The notes under the pieces were generated by a model. The model did not search any database. It saw only the letters and a program-made list of their open reading frames with translations, and was not told the origin of the DNA. From positions 20,730 to 84,729 of the forward strand of contig JBAMJV010000885.1 in assembly GCA_037951105.1 (NCBI GenBank): 64,000 nucleotides of DNA, written 5' to 3'. The position numbers and the translations under genes were made by a program. Positions 32,798-44,924 of the stretch are shown piece after piece (position 1 is the first letter of the stretch; the number at the start of each line of letters is the position of its first letter). Source of the stretch: Echinarachnius parma (lineage: Eukaryota; Echinodermata; Echinoidea; Clypeasteroida; Echinarachniidae).

Positions 32798-34126
32798 GAG
32801 TAGTCCATACACTTATCAGAGTACGTTGCCAATTTGAGTTCCCCATACAAATAAATGGACATCTTCAAAGAGCCATAGTGTTCTTGTTTCTTGCTCGATT
32901 ATGCTCTTACTTGAGATTATTCATCTTAAGCTCTTCAAGGCTATGAAAGCAACATTTTGCTTGGGTTTCATTGCCCTTTAAGAACAGCATTATAGAGAAG
33001 AATATCATTGCTTATTGGCCCACATGCCTCCCACCTCTGTTATGATTCACATGCTTATTAAAGAGGTTGTATATTTTTGATAAGATATCTTTTGGTAAGG
33101 TCGAGCTATATTAACCCAAACCTGCACAATAAGTCAATAACATTACAAACTTATACCAGCATGCTCGAAAGGTATGTATACAAAAATGACTAAGTAAAAA
33201 GCCTGTTATCATTAAAAAAGAGTCATTAAAAGTGACTAATTAAAACACAATAGGGTGCTCTCTAAAATGCATCAGTTTCAACCATTTTTCATACAGAATT
33301 ACAAGTACATGCATGTGAAGTTTTGTAAAAAGAATGAATAAATAGATATCATCAACAGCTAGTTAAAATCCTGAACCAATTTTTATCAAATAAATTCTGA
33401 ATCAAAATTCTATACGTTTCTTAACATTTCACACTACATGTAGTTTAGTTTCTCATTATCTCACAAGAAAATTATTTTGTGCAGCACAAAAACTGAATTA
33501 CCCCTTTGAAATTTCATTTAAATGGTGCGGCACAACATTTGATGTTTACTTTGAGAATACAAGATCTTGCAACATTTTGAATTGATTATGACAAATCATG
33601 CAGTCAAATCTTTATTCTGCATTCAGCTGGTAGATTATTTTCCCTTTTATAAAGCATAGTTCCTTGCTTCTTTATGTGCCGAGTGTAAGAGTATGAAAAT
33701 ATCTATGGAATACATGTAAATACTTTGTCCCCTAATGTTTGAAATGGACAACTGCTAATCTTTTAAAAACAAAATATGTGATTATAATTATTTTAACAAC
33801 TTTCTATAATACAAACATACATGTATGTGTAGTAGTAACCCGTTCAGGACAGACTTATTTTACTACAACATGTATTCTTCATAGACCTAAGCCAGAATAT
33901 TTTGGGGACAAGTCTTGAATGGGTTAAATCACAACACTATGGTCGATAAACACTACATGTACATTCGATTAGTACTTCAAAAATTGCATGTAGAAAAAGT
34001 AGTATTTTACCAATATAAAACAGGATGTATACGTACTTACATACATGTACATTGCACTAAATTTCTCATTACATATTTCTCGAAGCACCCTCTAAACCAA
34101 AACTAAACCATCCATATACATGTACA
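32798..34126. mobile_element. MITE A copy (about 33055-33515) in unremarkable DNA
   Basis: About 33055-33515 matches family A (TGCTCGAAAGGTATGTATAC, GTTATCATTAAAAAAGAG, GTGCAGCACAAAAACTGAATTACCCCTTT), with diverged ends. The rest is AT-rich with frequent TACATGTA; no gene seen. Confidence 0.65.
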
Positions 34127-34515
34127 TAGCTGCCAACATTTGGAATTTTAAATTAGTAACATTTAAGCAAAACTGAATATCATGTGCGCGAAACACACAT
34201 CACGAGCGAGAAGTCCCTTTAGCCGGGGTCCAGGGCTCGCTTTAGGGCTCTGGAGCGTGAAGCGCGGAGTCCATTGCGGCCGGAGTCCATTGCGGCCGGC
34301 GTCCATGGCCCTATTTTTCATCATTTTTGCACAATTACTAGGTATGATTTGGTCAGATTTACGTTTAAACGTTGTCTCTATACGTTTAAAAACGTGAAAA
34401 CGTTTTTTTTTTTTTTTTTTTCAAAATTCGTAATTATAGAAGGAGTATTCGTAATTTCGTAAAGAGGGTGGGAAATTCGTAACAATTACGAATTTTTCGT
34501 AACAGTTGGCAGCTA
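34127..34515. mobile_element. probable hAT-type element with GC-rich core
   Basis: Inverted ends TAGCTGCCAACA and GTTGGCAGCTA. Flanking 8-mers taken one base further out (ACATGTAC and GCATGTAT) match at 6 of 8 positions, so the duplication is weak. The left half is GC-rich with the tandem phrase GAGTCCATTGCGGCCG; the right half has a T run (about 34402-34420) and repeated AATTCGTAA phrases. Confidence 0.65.
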
Positions 34516-35465
34516 TGCATGTATGTACCTAAGATCTTGGCCGTGAAATGCCTGATCAACGCAAACAAAATGCATGCATGTCAAAGTAAAGTGTGTAGAA
34601 TGCTAGGGTAGTTTCATTTTTTTGTTCATTCCATATTTATTGCAATTTAAGGTCATGTGACTTCATTATGGTAAATTGGATTTAAAAAAATGTTGTTGAA
34701 AAGATATTCAAAAAATCGAGGAGAGGAGGGGCTATATTGCCCCCTTGAATATCTTGAAGAAAAGAGTATCTGCGATATCATCCAAAGGTATTTCCGTCTT
34801 TAATGTCTGTAGATAAGGTGTGGCAAAATTGGTAAAGCCCATACCTTCCAATCGTGACGTATGGAGTTCGAACCCAGAGTACGTCCATTGCGTTTTTCCT
34901 TCAGCAAGATTCACACCCTATGCTGTTCTCCAACCAGGTGTAAAATAGAAGGTTACCTCACTGGTATACTCCCCATGCAGTGGAGAACATGAACTTTGTT
35001 TTTTGCTGGATTGATTGCATAATGCCTCTGATGACCGGGATAGTAATGATATTGTTAGGCACTCAATGATGATAATATAGTCTTTTCGCAACCTCAGCAC
35101 GAACGTAGAATAATGCGGGTCATGTGCAAAATCGCCAATTTCCTATAGTCACAGCGGGCCTTCCGTTCTTGGGTTGAAATCACAGACCGTCTTCGGTCAG
35201 AATTGCGTCTGTGTTGTAGGACCGCCCGATCAATCAACAACCAATCAGACGTCAAACGTTCATCACAATCGTTCGCACGTGTGTAGTGTACTGCCAGCTG
35301 AAAAGATTTGAGTCTATGTCCGCATTCACCGAATAAGCGAAACTGCGAGTTGTTTTGGCGCGGCGGACGTACCAATAGATCGTTCCAGCGTCGCTGAAAG
35401 CTGCATACGTCGCTGGGCAAAAACAGCTTAATCAATCATATCAGGCGCTATATAAATAGAGTATA
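34516..35465 (+). mobile_element. tRNA-derived SINE, interrupted
   Basis: A B box GAGTTCGAACCC lies at about 34865 with an A-box-like TGGCAAAATTGGTAAAG at 34820. The body and end (GACCGGGATAGTAATGATA at 35034, GGCGCTATATAAATAGAG at about 35443) match the SINE at 16930-17165. The body is split by 35084-35425, a GC-richer insert of unknown origin. 34516-34790 holds nothing recognisable. Confidence 0.7.
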
Positions 35466-35494
35466 CTTCTAAAGGCTCAGTAGGGAGGTCGCTG

Positions 35495-35619
35495 TCAGAC
35501 TTTAAGTGCGACTCCTCTCCAACAAGTCAAGTCCAGTAGCTTGAGAAGACACTGGCTAAGCAAGGTTTTCATGTTGAGCTTGGTAAATCCAGGATGTTCT
35601 GCTGCACGCTCACTGCCAT
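35495..35619 (-). CDS. candidate terminal coding exon, unknown gene
   Basis: On the minus strand a strong splice acceptor (TTTTTTCTTTCTTTAG) is followed at once by about 40 codons without a stop, ending TGA at 35495. The reading (GSERAAEHPGFTKLNMK..., then LLSQCLLKLLDLTCWRG) has normal amino acid composition, unlike the repeat frames around it. The base composition is less AT-rich than the flanks. No domain is recognisable in so short a piece. It could be the last exon of a gene whose 5' exon is at 52.4 kb, but no exons between have been found. It could also be a chance match. Confidence 0.4.
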
Positions 35620-36606
35620 CTAAAGAAAGAAAAAACAAGAAAATGTGAAATAATTAAGTGAATAGAAATGGAATGTGGATCATCTGTGTGCATTGTCAAT
35701 ATGGTAACGGATGAGCATTACCAATCAGTAAAAAACAATGTTTCATTAAATGGATAGTTGAGTTAAATTGGCAAAGAGAGCAGTACACTTTTGGTCAAGC
35801 TGAATTTAATTAACCCAAACCTGCACCATTACTTTCCTGTTTACAAAATAATAGAAAGTCCACCATGCTCAAAAGGAATTCAAAATTACAAACGATTAAC
35901 GCCTGTTATCATTAAAAGGAGCCGTTAAAACTCAAGAGGGTGCTCTGTAAAAGCTCATTGGTTTCAATCATCTGAAGAAAATATTGCTCATACATGTGAT
36001 GTTTTGTTGAAATAGTGAATACGTAGAGAGATAATCAACTATTTAAAAACCTCTTTTGTAAATTTTTAACCTGGTTAAAAAATTATCAAATATATATATG
36101 TGAGGCCACACAATTTTTACAAATGGTTTGTTTATGGATATTTCAGCATTTTCTGAACTGATTTGTATCCAATAAAGTGTATTCTGTCATTACATTTGTA
36201 TGCTCTTTCAAATTTGACACTCAAATTTCACTCCAAACGAATATCCATCCGATATCCGACCGTTCAAATTTTCGGATACGGGTAGTCGAAAAAATTTTTT
36301 AAAATAAAATAATAATTTAGAAGAATCAATGATGAGATAACCAAAGGCTTTCATCTTGACAGCGGTTTGTAGACTAAAATGGCACTGTCCAGCTGATTCC
36401 AATTGAAAAAAACAAGACGGATATATGGGATATCTGAAATGTAAATTTGTATTTATTTTTTTATTTCGGATATAATCGATATCCGTCCGTTTTTACTCGA
36501 CTCATATCCGTTTATCAAAATATCCGGTTTGACTCAGCACTACTTTATATAGCCCAGATGTTAGCAAAACAATTTTTTTTTGCTCAGATGACTGTGGCAT
36601 ACATAT
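35620..36606. mobile_element. MITE A copy (35745-36228) joined to a CGGATATC-phrase element
   Basis: About 35745-36228 matches family A from its left end to the CACTCAA block near its right end. At about 36229-36541 it is replaced by a sequence with repeated ATATCCG / CGGATAT phrases, ending GACTCAGCACTA. That end resembles the hAT ends at 39541 and 43939. A matching left end and target duplication are not visible. Confidence 0.6.
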
Positions 36607-37475
36607 TTAAAGGGATCTAGTAAGTAGTAACTTTGCAAAAAGTAATGAGTGGTTGATACAATATATATTATTCTTATTTAACATGTCCACTAGGTGTTGT
36701 GAAAATTTCAAATTAATTGGACTTTATATGGCCAAGAAATGAGCAAAAATGCAAAGTGACATTCACCAACTCATTGCACTCACTTTGTACACGGTTCTGA
36801 CAATCCGTTTGATGATTTGACATATGAAAACTTCAATCGTAAATATCTTTTTAACGAAAGGGAAAAACCGGAAACCAGTCCCATCCTTTTTTGGTTGATA
36901 GGAATACAACAAGGTATGAGGGAACGGCTAGAATTTCAATCGGATTTTGAGAATTTGTCTCTTTAAACCAACAGTCAACAAATCCAGCTTTTCAACTTTC
37001 AAGTCATAGTTTTGCTTGAGTTATAACTGTGCATAGTGCATGCATCTGTATGGGCTGTTGATTTGTACATTGATAATAAATCTTATGCTGATATCATCTG
37101 ACTTAAAGTAACATTGTCCAAATCCTCAAAGTCCAAAATCTAGCGGTTTCCTCATACCTTGCTGTATTCGTTAACAACAACAGAATGGGACAGGTTTTGG
37201 ATGTTTAAATTTCTGTTTCGTTAAAAAGATATTTACAATTGAAGTGTTCAGATGCTAAATATCCACTGGATCGCGAGAACCATGTACGAAGTGAGTGCAA
37301 TGAGTTAGGGAATATCACTTTGCATTTTGCTCATGACTCGGCCATATCACGCCATATTTTACTTGAATTTTCACATAATACCATGTAGACATATCAGATA
37401 ACAACAAGTTACATTGTACAAACTATTTATCACTTAATGCACATGTATGTAAACAAAGTTACTAGATCCCTTTAA
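36607..37475. mobile_element. TTAA-flanked fold-back, family C (complete)
   Basis: An 869-bp element bounded by TTAA, with ends TTAAAGGGATCTAGTAAG and AAAGTTACTAGATCCCTTTAA. The two halves are inverted copies meeting near 37040 (compare AAGGTATGAGGGAACGGCTAG and CTAGCGGTTTCCTCATACCTT). No coding frame. Partial copies: 16557-16860 and about 55918-56110. Confidence 0.85.
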
Positions 37476-38870
37476 ACATATTATTTTGTATGTCTCCATC
37501 TAATTTGTTCGTACCAAAAGGGGAAAAGGGAGAAAAACACAAAAAGTTCAGGAGTATTGGTTCTGCCTAAAAATTTAGTTGGATTTAAATTCATGTGAGA
37601 TTAGACTAAGTAATGACAACTGAATAAGAATGTATGCAAAGTGTATGCATTATTGTGAAATTCTGATTTTAGAGATATTTTGTCCTCATTGCCTGACAAG
37701 ACTGATTAGAAGGACTGGACAGCAGTGCAGTCTTGTAAACACAAAAATTAATCCGTCAATATTGTACCCCCATAGAGTTTGTACATATGGCCATTTCCAT
37801 GGTAACTAGCGTTACATTTTATGGTACATGGACTACTTCAATATGCTGTAACTCCATTATTTTTATGGAACTGTAGGCTGATTGTATCACCAAGGATTAA
37901 TGTGCACTAACTGGATAACACAAAAAAGACTGGAAGACAGGAAGAGCTTCCTCTAGGAACCTTTGCCGGAGAATTCGGTAACTGCTTTCTTGTTGTTATA
38001 TCTCGTTGGAAAATGTTTTAACGTCATGAGACATGAATGATAAACTTCTAATTTTAGAGAAATTTTACATTTGGCTTATGAGCCTTTTTTCATATACATT
38101 ACTCACTGTACTCTTCCCTTATCCCTCGATAGTTTGTTGTTTTATTCAATTCAACATTTATGATTTAAGTCATGGTTTTTTGGTTGCGATCGCAGCTCAG
38201 AAATGTTCGTACTTCGCAGCCGGTAAAATCAAAGTAAGCAGGGCTTCAAGAGTGGCCAGCTATGCCCTTAGCCACAGGTGACTTGCGAATGGAGAGACTG
38301 CTGTTATCATGCGGGGAGATGTGCACGCGCACCGTATGTTTTACGTCCGTAGCTGATGGATTGTATGGGGGCCTCTAAATCTGAAACTAAATAAAGCGAT
38401 CATATGGGTGGTCGTATGAACGTTTTATTTAGTTTTACATAATTTAGATTATATCCATTTGAGCTACGGATGTAACCAGTACGACGCGCGTGCTCCCCGC
38501 AGGAGTACGGTACTCTTTTCACATGCAAGACACCCCTGGCTATAGGCATAGCTTCTCTTGAATTCCTGCTAACTTAGATTTTACCGGCCGCGAAGTACGA
38601 GAATTTCTGAGCCGCGATCGCATCCTAAAACCGACTCTAATGCAGTTTTGCACACCTATTTTTTATTTTTGTTTTGCATCACTTTATTTGTACACTCAAC
38701 TAAATTAGTTTGTATTACTCACTGCACATTGTCCTTATTCCTCGATGGTCTGTTATAGTATTTTGGTCAACATTTAACCCCTTTTTGCCGACAATTTAAT
38801 TGATGATTTTGAAAGCATTGCGGCACCAGCTTCGCGGTTGCAAAAAATTGAAATAGCGGGACCTTACGAG
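37476..38870. repeat. no gene seen; inverted repeat about 38160-38640
   Basis: An inverted pair flanks about 300 bp: GCGATCGCAGCTCAGAAATG with TACTTCGCAGCCGGTAAAATC (38187-38230) against GATTTTACCGGCCGCGAAGT and CTGAGCCGCGATCGC (38576-38625). The phrase TACTCACTG...CCTCGAT recurs at 38100, 38716 and, inverted, 42493. 37476-38030 holds nothing recognisable. Confidence 0.6.
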
Positions 38871-39395
38871 TAATGCTGTAACCGATCATCGGATCGGCAT
38901 GCCGATCCCGATCCGATCATGGTTGATCGGATCATTTTTGCCGATTTCCGATCATGCAGAAAAAATCGGATCGGAAAAAAAAAAAAAAAAAAAAAATTGT
39001 TTTTTTTTCTTTGAAAAATGATCCCCAAAAAACATATTTTGGGAATATAAATTAATACCAAAGCAACATATTATATCCATATGAATAAGCCCAAGGTAAT
39101 CTTGTATGGCTATGCTTTCATTTAAAACTGATTACCTCTCCTTTCACAAAATTTCGCGCCGATTCTGAGCTTAGTCCCATGTGATTCTGAAAGGTTACGC
39201 CAAATTGATCACATGGGACTAAGCTCAGAATCGGCGTGATTAATTTTGTAAAGGAAGAGGTAATCAGTTTGAAATGAAAGAATACCCGTACAAGATTACC
39301 TTTGGGCTTATTAATATGTATATATGTTGCTTTGGTATTGATTTATATTCCCAAAATATGTTTTTAGGGATCATTTTCCAAAGAAAAAAAAAGAA

Positions 39396-39443
<48 letters not shown>

Positions 39444-39541
39444 GTACCGATCCGATCCGATTGCTGCGAATACCATTTTCATCGATCAAATTTTGCCGAT
39501 CCGATCAAACGATCCGATCATCAAGGTCAGTTACAGCACTA
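38871..39541. mobile_element. hAT-type fold-back MITE, 671 bp
   Basis: Flanked by an exact 8-bp duplication CTTACGAG (38863-38870 and 39542-39549). Ends are inverted: TAATGCTGTAACC at left, GTTACAGCACTA at right. The arms pair over about 300 bp and meet near 39200 (CTGAGCTTAGTCCCATGTGA / TCACATGGGACTAAGCTCAG). A/T runs of about 22 and 50 bases lie at mirrored positions. The phrase CCGATCCGATCA is repeated near both ends. Confidence 0.95.
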
Positions 39542-39549
39542 CTTACGAG

Positions 39550-41092
39550 CAGCTATGCCGTTAGCTACCGGTGACTTGAACATGGACAGAATACTGTACT
39601 CCTGCCGTGCGCGCTGTACCGGTTATGTCCATATGTGGGCAGGCTAATATTGAGTGACGCTAAAAAATGGATGTCAAAACGCGACGGGACGGAAAAATGT
39701 CAGAATAAGGCAATTTTTTGCCTAACTAAAGAGGGCGGTATTGTACAAAATGTGTGTGTTACAATTTTCCTATGCATGAGATATCCAAAAACACATTTTT
39801 TTATAAATCAAATTTTTCAAAATTACGTCCCGTCGTGCTGTGAGGGCACTTTCTATTATTTAAAAGTGTATTACAGGAAATCTGAGAGACGGTATGCTTA
39901 GCCGAACTCAGTTCCGGAAACTGCAGATACTCACCTTTCCTATCATACATGAAAGAAAATGTTTTTTTCAATTTGAAATTTTTACCCTTGGGTTGACTAC
40001 TTTTGGCTTTGGCCCCTATCTATTCTGAGCTTCTGGAGAGTATCTAAGCAAGTATTCTTATAAATGATGATTAGCGGTTAAAACACAAACAAATAATTTT
40101 TACCTGATTTGCCATTGCCTTAACACTGAAAATGTCCCGTACGTCACCAGCATTTGTTAATTAGCTAATAAAATTAAAACAAAATTATTTTTTTTTCATA
40201 AAACTTAGTATGATAAATTAGAACTTCACAGAATATGAAAGAAAACAAATCAACTGTTTCATACTGAAATATTAATAAATGTGCTCATTTTTGTGACGTA
40301 CGGGACATAGCATCTGGACACGCCCTAATTAGCATAATTAATTAATTTTGAATCTTGAACATTTGGTCAACTATTGCTAGTAATTAGTTTTACTAGTCTC
40401 CATAAATATGAAATTAATGCTTGATTGATTAAATAAATAATAGATATAAAAATACAATGTCCCGTACGTCATGCTAATATTTGAAATATATGCAAATTAG
40501 ATGTCCCATACTCATTAAATATGCAGATTATGCAAATTTCTATACTAAGAATCTGAACTTCAGACTTTTAGCTTTTAAATGATACCAAATTTGACTAAAA
40601 TGAAGATGAATTTTCACCATCAAGGGGGACATTAGCTTGCACCTGCCCATGTTAGCTATAAATCTGAAACGTAATCAATTGATCAAGCGAGTGGCCGTAT
40701 GATCGTCAGAATAGGTTTTTAAAAAGTCGTTGATGATATCTCTATTGAATCATTATTTTAACAAACATTAAATGCACAATTTTGCTAAAAGGGCACAAAG
40801 GCTAAAACCAATGATTTTAAAAAAAAGCGCCCTCTTGAGTTGTATCGGCTCTTTTTGAATGATAACAAGGGTTTTACTTAGTCGTTTGTAATTGTGTATA
40901 CTTTTCGAGCATGATGAAGTTATAAAGTTTACTTTGTACCGTAATGGTGCAGGTTTTGGACACTTTTGGTTACTAAAATTAAGTTTGACCAAACTATCCC
41001 TTTAAAGTCTATAAAGACAAATAAAATGATGCAAAAAAAAAGGTGTGACTGTGAACCATTGATTAATCATTAAAGACATACAATTTAAATGA
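39550..41092. repeat. phrase region TGTCCCGTACGTCA, with partial MITE A
   Basis: Three copies of TGTCCCGTACGTCA at 40133, 40294 (inverted) and 40458. An end-like segment at 40600-40650 (CACCATCAAGGGGGACATTA, then CACCTGCCC) is the mirror image of the left end of the element at 41093. A partial MITE A (about 40709-41003) separates them. No gene. Confidence 0.7.
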
Positions 41093-42461
41093 TTAAGGGC
41101 AGGTCCAAGCTAATGTCCCCCTTGATGGTGAAAATTCATCTTCATTGATTATGTTTAATTTACTCATATCTCTTTTTGGGCAAACTAAAAAAGTAATTTG
41201 CATTAGAAGAATGTAACTCACACATTTTGAAGCCAAATTAAATAATTATTCTTACAAATTAATTAGGAATTCATTAACTTAATTAAAATTATTGTTCGTC
41301 AGAGCTTCACTTCTTAAAAGTTTGATTACAAATTTTAATTGAAGTGTTTTTAATTTCTAAGCCATCAGAATAATAGATTTATACAATAAGAACAAATATA
41401 TTGCAAAATAGAAAGATTTTGAAATAAATATAGAAAAATGACAAATAAAACTTGAGGAAAAAATGTCCCGTACGTCACGCGCATACTTATTTTCTTTCAG
41501 TTATCATGAGAAAAATAGTCATGAAAGAATTTTTTTTTTTTTTAGTGTGTACTAGCATATTTACTGATATTACGAAGAAGTTATTATCAGCCCTGTAGAT
41601 TCAGAGTTTCCATGATACACAATTTTCTGAAAAAGTCAAAATTTCTCTGGTCCCGTACGTCACGCTGCGTATTAATTAGCATAATTAAATTTTAATGAGC
41701 GATTTTAATAAATTTTTTTGCATTTTAGGATGGGACTACAAGTAGCTTTCCAAAGCACCAAAAAGATTCCAAATCAAAGCTCCTTCCTCTTAAAGGGGAA
41801 TTCCACCCCAGAAATGTGATGGTTGCTATAAAATGAAGTGAATATGAAGAATCATGATAGAAAATCTGAGCCAAAACGGTAGAGCAATAAAAAAGTTATG
41901 ACAGGATGAACTTTGCTCTGAGCCAAAACGGTAGAGCAATACAAAAGTTATGACAGGATGAACTTTGCTCCGAATTTTAGTATCGTTCGCAATTGTTATC
42001 GATCGAGCTGCAGCCATTTTGACTTCTACATGGAAATTTTAAAAAAATTAAATTTTCTTATTAACAAAGCAAATTTATGAGCTTACAAATTCCAAAGAGG
42101 TTGGCCCATCGATATTCTTCTATGAATTCGTGAAAACAAGCAGAGACAAATTTATTTTTAGCAACGAAAATGAGAAATAAGTGTATTTTCATGTACTAAA
42201 GCCATGGCGAGTTGCTCGTCAATGATGTTGCATATGGCGGCAATTTGAAACGATCGCTCATTACTACATGATGTTCAAATAGGTATAACTCCCGTGTTTC
42301 TTGTCCGATTTTGATCAAATTTTCACCAATTATGCCTCTTATTCTGCTTATTCAAATAACGAATGGTTTTATTAGGCCCGGAATACCCCTTTAATAATAT
42401 TCAATTGAAGCTGTGAAATGTCCCGTACGTCACAAGTCAAATAGCTTGGACCTGCCCTTAA
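41093..42461. mobile_element. TTAA-flanked element carrying TGTCCCGTACGTCA phrases
   Basis: A 1369-bp element bounded by TTAA, with ends TTAAGGGCAGGTCCAAGCTA and TAGCTTGGACCTGCCCTTAA. It carries phrases at 41464, 41649 and 42419, two of them followed by ACGC. A second TTAA element is nested at 41790-42394. No coding frame. Confidence 0.8.
41790..42394. mobile_element. nested TTAA-flanked MITE
   Basis: 605 bp bounded by TTAA, ends TTAAAGGGGAATTCCACCCC and GGAATACCCCTTTAA. It includes a 60-bp direct repeat (GAGCCAAAACGGTAGAGCAAT twice at 41870-41965). Confidence 0.75.
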
Positions 42462-43586
42462 ATGTTGACCAAAATATTACAATAGAGAATAGACCATCGA
42501 GGGATAGGGGAAGAGCAGTGAGTAATAACGAACCTTGAGTTTAAACTTCGAAGTGATGCAAAAAAGAATATTCCTAAACTCCTCTAACGAAATAAACCCA
42601 ACTAATTATGTCAAAATAATACATCTAAGAACCGTCCAGATGAAATAAACAGCATCAAGTAATTATGAAAATCAATGTTCAACTCTCTAAGTTACTTACT
42701 CGTGAATGAAGGCTCCGCCCTGTACAACTCTGGCGCTCCATAGGTTTGTACAGGGCGGAGCCTAATTTCACGAGTAAGTAAAGAGAGTTGGCGAGGTTCA
42801 ACTGTCTGTATATTTACTCGTGAAAATAGGCTCCGCATGTACAACTCTATGGAAGGCGCTCCATAGGTTTGTACAGGGCGGAGCCTAATTTCACGAGTAA
42901 GTAAAGTCTAAAGAGAGTTGAATTATTGAAATGTCTAAATATTTATACAGTTTTGGGTTTTACAACTGATTTAATTTGTGGAAGTGATTTATGGGTTGTT
43001 GTCATCTTGCTATTGCGATTACACAATTTGCAACGCTCTAGACTATGTCTCTGTGATAAGTAAGAAAATGGTGAAAGATTAAAATTATCTCAAACGGTTG
43101 TTTTTTAATGCACGTTATTATGTGGGGATGTCTGGGTCATGTGTGTGACATTTTGGGGTGGTCACGTGTGTGACATGTACAATGTGAATGGAAATATGAA
43201 TTTTATAAATATTAGGTTTAGATAGTGAAATGAAGTTCAATTGTCACAAAGTTGGTATCATCATGTACAGGAGAATAAAAGGACTGGGCTAGCTTGATTA
43301 TTTCCTGAGTTATGATTTTTATTTGAATATTGAAATATGAAAATTTATGAATTTTTCTAAGAAATTTTATAAATAAAAAAATATATATATATTTCATGAA
43401 CCCTTGGACACTGATCTTTCCAATAATGAAATAAAACTACTGAAAAAACAAACTTCATTTTTTCCAAAAAAGTTTCACTTTTCAAAGAATGGCCCTGATT
43501 AGTTGCCTAGCATTAGCAAGAGGATCGCCACCACCACGCTGTATATCGGCAATAAAAGGTGGGGTTTCCACACGGAGTGGAAATGA
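42462..43586. repeat. two tandem hairpins at 42670-42925; rest empty
   Basis: Two successive hairpins of about 110 bp share TTACTCGTGAAAT(A/T)AGGCTCCGCC, TGTACAA and GGCGCTCCATAGGTTTGTACA, ending GGCGGAGCCTAATTTCACGA. The right arms are nearly identical, the left arms have diverged. 42926-43586 has no feature I can name. Confidence 0.75.
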
Positions 43587-43594
43587 TACTACAG

Positions 43595-43939
43595 TAGAGG
43601 TGTCGATTTCGGGAGTATTTCCCTCCCAGGACTCGCAATAATTTTTCGGGCGAGTCACGGGTACCCGGAATTTACCCATTTGTTGATTTCGCTATCGGCA
43701 TGTCGCGCCGCTGGGAAAACATGTTCATTCAAGTGACAAAAATGCAGCCTATTTATGACAAACTCGGGCGTTCAAAGAGGGAAAAAGGAAAGAAAAGAAA
43801 ATGAGAGTGGGCAGATAACTTGGGCGTTCAAAAAGGGGTCTTTTGCTTTTTTTTTCGGGATATCGAGTATCGATTTTTGCGCCCGGGACTCAACATTTTT
43901 CGGCGGGACCCGGGTACCCGTGACTCGTCAACAGCACTA
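43595..43939. mobile_element. hAT-type MITE, 345 bp
   Basis: Exact 8-bp duplication TACTACAG (43587-43594 and 43940-43947). Ends TAGAGGTGTCGAT and CGTCAACAGCACTA are imperfect inverted repeats of the hAT type. Inner pair GAGTCACGGGTACCCGG / CCGGGTACCCGTGACTC. No transposase frame. Confidence 0.9.
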
Positions 43940-43954
43940 TACTACAGTCAAAAC

Positions 43955-44505
43955 ACAACTAAACTGGGCTCCAAAAGAAACTTATCACTTCTTCAGAGCG
44001 ACGCTCACTAAAATCCGTAGCATCAAATTGAATCATATTTAGACACAGATAAGCTATCATTCTCCGTATGAAGCATATCTGAAAAATTAAAAGGTTGCTT
44101 TTGCCAAAAAAGAGAAAAATGCGATGGAATCGCTACAGGTCACTTTACAAAAATCACAGAAACTGCTCGCTGCGAACCTCCACGAAAGGCGGTCTATTCA
44201 GAACTTTCAATAGCTATTCATTCAACATCAAAGGCGGATTATGTAACCACCTGACTGGCTATTGTCCGTACCGAGCTTCGTGCCCGGAAGGCGAGCAGTT
44301 TCTGTGGTTTTTGAAAAATTACCTCTTGCGATTTCACCTTATTTTATTCTTTGTTGACTAAATGAAACATAATTTTGTTTAGATGTGCTTGCTGAGGAAT
44401 ATTATAGCTAATTTATGCCCAATTATGTTTTATTTTTATGCTTTGGATTTTAATGTGTGTCGCTCTGAAGAAGTGATAAGTTTCTTTTGGAACCCAGTTT
44501 AGTAA
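43955..44505. mobile_element. fold-back element
   Basis: Outer pair CTCCAAAAGAAACTTATCAC / GTGATAAGTTTCTTTTGGA and inner pair CACAGAAACTGCTCG / CGAGCAGTTTCTGTG around 44220. Frames inside are chance. 44506-44924 to its right contains no recognisable feature. Confidence 0.75.
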
Positions 44506-44924
44506 ACAAGAGGGTGCCGAAAGTCAAAGCAGCGGGAGGAAGTGCCGACCCAGGGGGGAGGGCACTTATGTATAATTTAAGACGGGTATGTGCCGCTTAC
44601 AAAACCCCCGTTTTCACACCCGATTGCAGCTCGCATGAAACAATTTTTATAAAATTGCCACTCTATAGTCCCTCGGAATGACTTGGCTATGTAGTTCAGT
44701 AGCGCCAAGTGAAGTCCATTCAATTCTTCTTCTACTCAGTTCCTTGATCACCATTTGAAGGTTTCCATAGTTCTTCGGTAGCTCCAAGTTAATTTATTTT
44801 GCCCGTATTTTTTAGTTTTTTTTAGTTGCTATCCCGTTTCAGGGTTTTTATAGAGCTCCAAAGACCCATACATGTAGATATTTTGCAACACATGTATCTG
44901 AGTTTAACTCTAGAGCCTCCTAAT

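Noticed and set aside
39391..39442. Processed pseudogene tails suggested by long A/T runs
   Set aside because: The run near 39.4 kb is part of a mirrored pair inside a hAT palindrome, and no gene-like sequence precedes it.
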